Positions 59,436-64,000 of a stretch of DNA of 64,000 nt are shown here, one piece after another. Each line of letters begins with the position of its first letter. Position 1 is the first letter of the stretch. Position numbers and translations under genes: made by a program. Origin of the DNA: CAMEON01 sp045531965 (GTDB lineage: Bacteria; Bacillota; Clostridia; Oscillospirales; CAG-272); contig JAZSFA010000144.1 in NCBI GenBank assembly GCA_045531965.1, forward strand, positions 10,654-74,653, in the 5' to 3' direction. The notes beneath the pieces are model-generated. The model searched no databases, was not told the DNA's origin, and saw only the letters and a list, made by a program, of their open reading frames with translations.

Positions 59436-60206
59436 TTACCCTCCGATATAGGCCTTGATGACCTCGGGATCACTCAAAGCGGTCTTGGTGTCGCCCTCAG
59501 CCAGCACAGTACCAAAGTTAAGGACAGTAATCTCATCACAAAGACCTGAAACGAACTTCATGTCGTGCTCAATGAGCAGGATGGTCATGTCGAAATTGTC
59601 TCTGATGAACTTAATAGTCTTCACCAAATCCTCGGTCTCGTGGGGATTCATGCCCGCGGCGGGTTCGTCCAACAGCAGAAGCTTAGGGTTGGTTGCCAAT
59701 GCACGGGCAATTTCCAGCTTACGTTGTTTACCGTATGGCAAGTTGCACGCCAAATTATTTCGTTCGTCTTCCAGGTCAAAGATACGAAGCAGTTCTTTGG
59801 CTCGCTCCCTCATCGCCTTTTCCACTTTAAAATGACGGGGGAGGCGAAGAAGACTTTCAAGCACAGTACATTTGAATTCGGGTTGATCATGCAGACCTAC
59901 CATGACGTTACGTACCACGGTCATGTTGTTGAAAAGACGGATATTTTGGAAGGTACGGGCGATACCCTTGTGGTTGATCTTATCCTGGGGCAGACCCTTT
60001 AGCTCTTCACCGTCCAGATAGAAGGTACCCGTGGTGGGTTTATAAACGCCCGTCAGCAGGTTGAAGATGGTGGTCTTACCCGCGCCGTTGGGGCCGATGA
60101 GACCATAGATCTGATTTTTCTTGATGCGGATATTCACATTCTGCGCGGCCTTCAGACCGCCGAAGGAGATACCCAGCTCCTTTGTTTCAAGGACATAGTC
60201 TGCCAT
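59436..60206 (-). CDS. livG: Branched-chain amino-acid ABC transporter ATPase LivG
   Basis: A 256-residue ABC ATPase. Walker A GPNGAGKTT, signature-type LPYGKQRKLEIARAL (the LSGGQ variant typical of LivG), Walker B LLLLDEPAAGMNP and ILLIEHDMKFV are seen. The start overlaps the stop of livM as TGATG. The GGAGGTGA site is strong. Confidence 0.95.
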   Translation of the reverse strand: MADYVLETKELGISFGGLKAAQNVNIRIKKNQIYGLIGPNGAGKTTIFNLLTGVYKPTTGTFYLDGEELKGLPQDKINHKGIARTFQNIRLFNNMTVVRNVMVGLHDQPEFKCTVLESLLRLPRHFKVEKAMRERAKELLRIFDLEDERNNLACNLPYGKQRKLEIARALATNPKLLLLDEPAAGMNPHETEDLVKTIKFIRDNFDMTILLIEHDMKFVSGLCDEITVLNFGTVLAEGDTKTALSDPEVIKAYIGG

Positions 60207-61345
60207 CAGTCGTCACCTCCGTTTCCTGTGTTATCCTTCAGCTCGGGGGGCACCATGTCGATGGACAAGACCTCGTTCATCTCGATCTTGGTAGGCACCA
60301 CGTCCCACTTGGCCGCGTCATCTTCCACGTGGGCAGGGTCGCCCTTGCGGCGGAACAGTTTTTTCATTAAAACGTTCAGATTGTAGCGGTCACGGAAGCT
60401 CTTGAGGGCGGGAGCGTTGTTGTAGATGACGATGAGGATGAGGATGAGCGCGTACAGAAGGTTCTGAAGTACGGCAAGGTCACCCGTCAACACGGTAGCC
60501 AGCTTGGTATTGAGGAAGGTGATAAGCGCAGCTGCAATGATGGAACCATTGATGTTACCCATACCGCCCAGTACCACCATGACAAGGATCTCAATGGAAT
60601 AGTTGTAGCCGAACTTGGCGCTCTGTACGGTATAGTTGCTGTAGCTATACAGCACGCCGGCGATACCCGCAAAGGTAGCAGACATAATGAAAGCAAGCAG
60701 CTTATATTTGGTCACATTGATACCGCTGGCTTTGGCAGCAATCTCATTGTCACGGATAGCGGTAACGGCGCGACCATGCTTGGAGCGGATAAAATTCTGT
60801 ACCACAGCTAGGGTGATCAGCACCAAAAGGAAAGCGATAATAAAGAGATACTTCTTGTCAAAGCGGGGGGTGTCAAGGCCCAAGGCACCGCCGAAGGTGG
60901 CATCGGAGGTGTTCTGGAAGATGGATTTGACGATCTCGCCAAAGGCCAACGTGACGATAGCCAGGTAGTCACCTCGCAGACGGAGAGCAGGAATACCGAT
61001 GATGATACCGCAAATAGCGGCAACACCTGCCCCCACCAGCAGGGCGATCAGGAAGGTTAGGATACCGTTGCCGAGGGAAGATGCCAACAAAGAAGCCACT
61101 TTGCCGCCGATATAGGCACCCACGCACATAAATCCCGCGTGACCCAGGGAAAGCTCACCTAAGAAGCCCACCACAAGGGACAGGGACACGGCCAGAATGA
61201 TGCTGATGGCCACCTTTTCCAAAAGGAACAGAAGGGAGCTATCCAGCCGCCCGCCCGTCAGGGTAATGACAGAGAGAACAGCGGTGAGAATACCTATGAC
61301 GATATAATTGATATAATGATTGAACTTGAATTTTCCGAGTCTCAT
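60206..61345 (-). CDS. livM: Branched-chain amino-acid ABC transporter permease LivM
   Basis: A 379-residue membrane permease with about nine hydrophobic segments. The LivM family features LGELSLGHAGFMCVGAYIGG, LRGDYLAIVTLAFGEIVK and GRAVTAIRDNEIAAKASGIN are clear. An acidic tail of about 50 residues follows the last helix. The start overlaps the stop of livH by 4 bases. Confidence 0.94.
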   Translation of the reverse strand: MRLGKFKFNHYINYIVIGILTAVLSVITLTGGRLDSSLLFLLEKVAISIILAVSLSLVVGFLGELSLGHAGFMCVGAYIGGKVASLLASSLGNGILTFLIALLVGAGVAAICGIIIGIPALRLRGDYLAIVTLAFGEIVKSIFQNTSDATFGGALGLDTPRFDKKYLFIIAFLLVLITLAVVQNFIRSKHGRAVTAIRDNEIAAKASGINVTKYKLLAFIMSATFAGIAGVLYSYSNYTVQSAKFGYNYSIEILVMVVLGGMGNINGSIIAAALITFLNTKLATVLTGDLAVLQNLLYALILILIVIYNNAPALKSFRDRYNLNVLMKKLFRRKGDPAHVEDDAAKWDVVPTKIEMNEVLSIDMVPPELKDNTGNGGDD

Positions 61346-62214
61346 ACCTTTTCCCTCCTTTTCTTGCCGAGGAAGCCGGTAGGTCTGACCAAGAGAATGA
61401 TGATCAGGATAGAGAATTCGATGGCGTCGGTATAGGGGGCGATGACGGTGATCTTATAGGAGATGCACTCCACCAGACCCAAAAGGATACCTCCCAGCAT
61501 CGCACCGGGGATGGAGCCGATACCGCCGATGACAGCGGCCGTAAAAGCCTTGATACCGGGCATAGCACCAAGGGTAGAGGAGATGCTGGGAGCCTTAAGC
61601 AGGTAGAAAAGTCCTGCCAGGGCTGCCAGGGCGGAGCCAATGGCAAAGGTCACGGTGATGATGCCGTTGACGTTGATACCCATAAGCTGAGCAGCGCCCT
61701 TATCCTCGGACACGGCGATCATAGCGCGGCCGAGACGGGTATACTTGATAAACAGGGTCAGAATGACCATGACCACGATGGTGACGCCGAGGGTCACGAG
61801 GGAGGCCACCTGCATGGTAACGCCAAAGATCTTCACCGAACCGAAATCGTAGACATTGACCATCTTATTGGCAGAACCGAAGATGATCTGCGCCAGGCTT
61901 TGGAGCAGATAGCTGACACCGATGGCGGTGATCAGCACGGCCAGGGGAGAGGCACCGCGCAGGGGCTTATAGGCCACCTTCTCGATGACGATACCCAAAA
62001 TAACACAGAAGACAACGGCCATCAGAATGGCGAGCAGAGGGTTCTTGGTAGCCATGAACACGTAGATGGTATAGCCGCCGACCATGATGATATCGCCGTG
62101 GGCAAAGTTCAGCATCTTGGCGATACCGTACACCATGGTGTAGCCCAGGGCGATCATGGCATAGATGCCGCCAAGGCTCAAGCCGTTGATCAAAGTTGAC
62201 AAAAACAGTTCCAT
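61342..62214 (-). CDS. livH: Branched-chain amino-acid ABC transporter permease LivH
   Basis: A 290-residue permease with the N-terminal INGLSLGGIYAMIALGYTMVYG and LNFAHGDIIMVGGY motifs, and GIKAFTAAVIGGIGSIPGAM near the C-terminus. It is the first gene of the livHMGF group, 140 bases after livJ with a hairpin in between. AGGAAAA precedes the ATG. Confidence 0.95.
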   Translation of the reverse strand: MELFLSTLINGLSLGGIYAMIALGYTMVYGIAKMLNFAHGDIIMVGGYTIYVFMATKNPLLAILMAVVFCVILGIVIEKVAYKPLRGASPLAVLITAIGVSYLLQSLAQIIFGSANKMVNVYDFGSVKIFGVTMQVASLVTLGVTIVVMVILTLFIKYTRLGRAMIAVSEDKGAAQLMGINVNGIITVTFAIGSALAALAGLFYLLKAPSISSTLGAMPGIKAFTAAVIGGIGSIPGAMLGGILLGLVECISYKITVIAPYTDAIEFSILIIILLVRPTGFLGKKRREKV

Positions 62215-62283
62215 AGTTTTTCCTATTCTTCATAAATACGGCCGCGATTGCAACCGTACTTCATATATCCTTATAAACCATAA

Positions 62284-62319
62284 CTGCATATACCCCTCCC
62301 GCGGGAAGGATATATGCAG
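62284..62319 (-). terminator. Hairpin between livJ and livH
   Basis: CTGCATATA and TATATGCAG pair around an inner TCCTTCCCGCGGGAGGG dyad. No T-tract follows on the minus strand. It probably protects the abundant binding-protein mRNA or attenuates the downstream genes rather than stopping all transcription. Confidence 0.6.
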
Positions 62320-62354
62320 CTATTCGTTTAGTCTCTCATTTTTTAACAAGAGAA

Positions 62355-63539
62355 TTATTCAGCGTCCTCTTCTTTGTTGGCGTCCTTGATGACGTACTGA
62401 ATGGCGCCCTTGTTGACGTAACCGGTGGATTCCCACTTGATGTTCTGGCCGGTAACACCTTCAGCGAGGGTGTAGCCGCCGTTGAACTGCTCCTTCAGGA
62501 TCTCACAGAGATCGGAAGCGCTGATGGTTACGGGGATGTCCTTACCGCCGTCGATGGCAGCCTTCATGGCACCGTAGATGGCGTAAACGCAGTCGTAAGC
62601 GGAAGCACCGAACTGGTTGAGGGTATCGGCACCGAACTGAGCTACATACTTATCGATGAACTCCTTTGCCTTACCGTCGGTAGCCTTGGAGTTGAAATGA
62701 GACAGCATGGTGACCTTCTGGGGGATCTCGCTGATCTCGAAGCCATCGATGTTATCAATGCCGTCGAAGCCGTCGCAGCCGTAGTAAACGGCATCAGCGG
62801 CCAGGATGTCCTTAGCCTGGGTCATGAACAGGGACGCAGGGGTGTAGTAGGTAGGCATGAAGATAAAGCCGCAGTTCTTCAGAGTGTCAATCTGGGTGGA
62901 GAAGTCGGATGCGTTGGCGTCGGTGAAGCTGGTCTCAACCACGGTCACGGAAGGATCCAGGTTGGCCTTGAACTGATCGAAGATACCCTTGGAGTAGGCC
63001 TCGTCGGACTTGTAGCAAGCACCGATGGTCTGACCCTTGTAGTTGGCGTTGACGAACTCAGCGGCAACCTTACCCTGGTTACCGTCCGCGAAGCACATCT
63101 GGTAACCGTTGGGGTTAGCGGGGATGTCGTCGCCGGACGCGGAGGGGGTCAGGAAGAACACGTTATCGTCAGCGGACAGGTTCTTAAACTCCAGACCGGG
63201 CGCGGTGGTCACGGTACCGAGAGAGACCTGCATACCACCCTCGTAGAGAGCGGAGTAGTTGGTGGAGATTTTGGTGGCGTCGTGCATATCGTCCATAGCG
63301 ATCAGCTTGAACTTAACGCCGTTAAGACCGCCTTCGGCATTGATCTCGTCAACGGCCATCTGGGCAGCGTTCTTGACTGCGATACCGTACATAGCGGCAC
63401 CGCCGGTGAGAGGACCGGACACGCCGATCACGAATTCGGTGTTTTCAGCGGCATAGTTGGTAGCACCGCCGCAGCTTGCAAAAGCGGTCAGGCAGAAGAC
63501 GAGAGCCAGTGCAACTGCCATGATTTTGAAAAATTTCAT
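62355..63539 (-). CDS. livJ: Branched-chain amino-acid binding lipoprotein (LivJ/LivK type)
   Basis: A 394-residue periplasmic-binding-fold lipoprotein. Signal peptide ends FASCG; the mature part starts like a Leu/Ile/Val-binding protein (FVIGVSGPLTGGAAMYG, AQMAVDEINAEGGLNG). ATG 63539 follows GGAGG. It is encoded first in the liv operon and captures amino acids at the membrane face for LivHMGF. The exact ligand is not certain. Confidence 0.93.
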   Translation of the reverse strand: MKFFKIMAVALALVFCLTAFASCGGATNYAAENTEFVIGVSGPLTGGAAMYGIAVKNAAQMAVDEINAEGGLNGVKFKLIAMDDMHDATKISTNYSALYEGGMQVSLGTVTTAPGLEFKNLSADDNVFFLTPSASGDDIPANPNGYQMCFADGNQGKVAAEFVNANYKGQTIGACYKSDEAYSKGIFDQFKANLDPSVTVVETSFTDANASDFSTQIDTLKNCGFIFMPTYYTPASLFMTQAKDILAADAVYYGCDGFDGIDNIDGFEISEIPQKVTMLSHFNSKATDGKAKEFIDKYVAQFGADTLNQFGASAYDCVYAIYGAMKAAIDGGKDIPVTISASDLCEILKEQFNGGYTLAEGVTGQNIKWESTGYVNKGAIQYVIKDANKEEDAE

Positions 63540-63561
63540 GAGAAACCTCCAATAAAAATGA

Positions 63562-63576
63562 TATACTAATAGTATA
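63562..63576. promoter_or_regulatory. Palindrome overlapping the liv promoter -10 box
   Basis: TATACTA-A-TAGTATA, a perfect 7-bp inverted repeat. Its right arm is the -10 region of the liv promoter, so a bound protein would block transcription. The regulator is not in the window. Confidence 0.45.
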
Positions 63577-63598
63577 CCAATTTTTCGAATAATGTCAA
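63571..63598 (-). promoter_or_regulatory. Promoter of the liv operon
   Basis: On the minus strand TTGACA and TATACT with a 16-base spacer, about 32 bases before the livJ start. Confidence 0.8.
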
Positions 63599-63911
63599 GA
63601 GAATTTGGAATATTTTTTCTTAAAAATTTCATTTTTTCAAGAAAAACAAAAAACACATCTGAATAATTTGCATATCATTTGCATGAATCCTTATCATTGA
63701 TTGCAGATTTTCCAAAACAAAATGATAGAACGTCACTTGCCGAAAGAAAAAAATCAAATCTTTGATAGTGTAAATTCGCGTAGCGAAATTAAGCGTCAGG
63801 CTGACTCTTATAAAAAACAAAAAAGCCTTGTTCAATGTGGTGCACCATAGAGAGTGTATGTTGAACCATTACGGTGGTTTTGCTTAGACTCTTTTTTGCG
63901 CTTTGCGCATC
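63599..63911. other. Intergenic region without a recognised gene
   Basis: AT-rich. It holds a small dyad (TTCGC-GTA-GCGAA near 63775) and a perfect 10-bp palindrome TGGTGCACCA (63838-63847). No tRNA, promoter or open frame with ribosome binding site is convincing on either strand. Confidence 0.5.
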
Positions 63912-64000
63912 TCATACAAACATCTCAATCCGCATACTCACTGCCTCCGGCATCCCTTTATGGTACGTAGCATATCGCAACTCTGCATGCCGAATACAAA
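63912..64000 (-). CDS. Possible C-terminus of a truncated unknown gene
   Basis: On the minus strand one frame is open from the window edge to a TGA at 63912-63914, ending RYATYHKGMPEAVSMRIEMFV. Its composition looks coding but 28 codons are too few to assign. It runs toward the liv operon, and the sequence after it has no clear terminator. Confidence 0.25.
   Translation of the reverse strand, partial: CIRHAELRYATYHKGMPEAVSMRIEMFV

Noticed and set aside
63599..63911. A tRNA or small gene near the right edge
   Set aside because: No cloverleaf, T-loop motif or ribosome binding site with an open frame could be found on either strand.

Overview
The window looks like chromosomal DNA of an anaerobic, Gram-positive, gut-type clostridium (Clostridia, probably Oscillospirales or a relative; the rank below class is inference). 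Supporting signs are the IspH/ribosomal-protein-S1 fusion next to cmk, plsC and a BaiN-like flavoprotein, a split two-subunit transketolase, a glycyl radical enzyme with its activase, lipoproteins without an outer-membrane export system, many AAGGAGG-type ribosome binding sites, and textbook TTGACA-17-TATAAT promoters. I see no rRNA, tRNA, CRISPR array, prophage or intact insertion sequence.

Layout. 1-4.8 kb (minus): an A-C-B-D cluster resembling dlt (carrier-protein ligase, carrier protein, MBOAT acyltransferase, start of a DltD/SGNH-type gene) led by a transglutaminase-like lipoprotein; probably a cell-envelope acylation pathway. 4.9-8.8 kb: a metallophosphatase, an orphan solute-binding lipoprotein and a TIM-barrel glycosidase-like protein. 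8.9-13.9 kb (minus): a glycyl radical enzyme of unknown substrate with its radical SAM activase, preceded by an operon of two unknown proteins, an ArsR-type and an XRE-type regulator whose promoter carries repeated operator-like decamers. 14-26.3 kb: aminotransferase, BspA-type leucine-rich lipoprotein, XPD/DinG-like helicase, GH78 rhamnosidase, two paralogous KPVIYLYP lipoproteins and a phosphohexomutase. 26.4-29.2 kb: trkA-trkH potassium uptake. 29.3-36.7 kb (minus): YwaF-like and YdcF-like membrane proteins, Mrp ATPase, a TIM-barrel protein, a PHP-domain protein, pgsA and rimO. 37-38.5 kb: a CPBP membrane protease and a broken leucine-rich-repeat gene. 38.6-44.5 kb (minus): ispH-S1, plsC, cmk, BaiN-like and an RpiR-type regulator. 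44.7-48.5 kb (plus): Gfo/Idh/MocA oxidoreductase, transketolase subunits and a membrane protein. 48.6-49.4 kb: a second metallophosphatase.

The most unusual region is 49.4-58.4 kb (minus), a six-gene block: an XRE-type regulator, a RelA/SpoT-like HD-TGS protein whose HD signature is mutated, an unknown basic protein, a DUF1292-like protein, a soluble fusion of a Clp-like AAA+ module with a complete FtsH-like AAA+ and zinc-protease module, and an unknown protein with a long acidic linker. A strong terminator overlaps the end of the third gene, and a structured leader of about 140 bases precedes the AAA+/protease gene. A homologous leader stands in front of the unrelated CPBP protease gene at 37.07 kb, each ending in a GC-rich palindrome a few bases before the ribosome binding site. 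I regard this block and its leader as the best candidates for an undescribed stress-response or defence system.

58.7-63.6 kb (minus): a complete branched-chain amino-acid ABC importer (livJ, livH, livM, livG, livF). The last 450 bases are mostly non-coding, with a possible truncated minus-strand reading frame at the very end.
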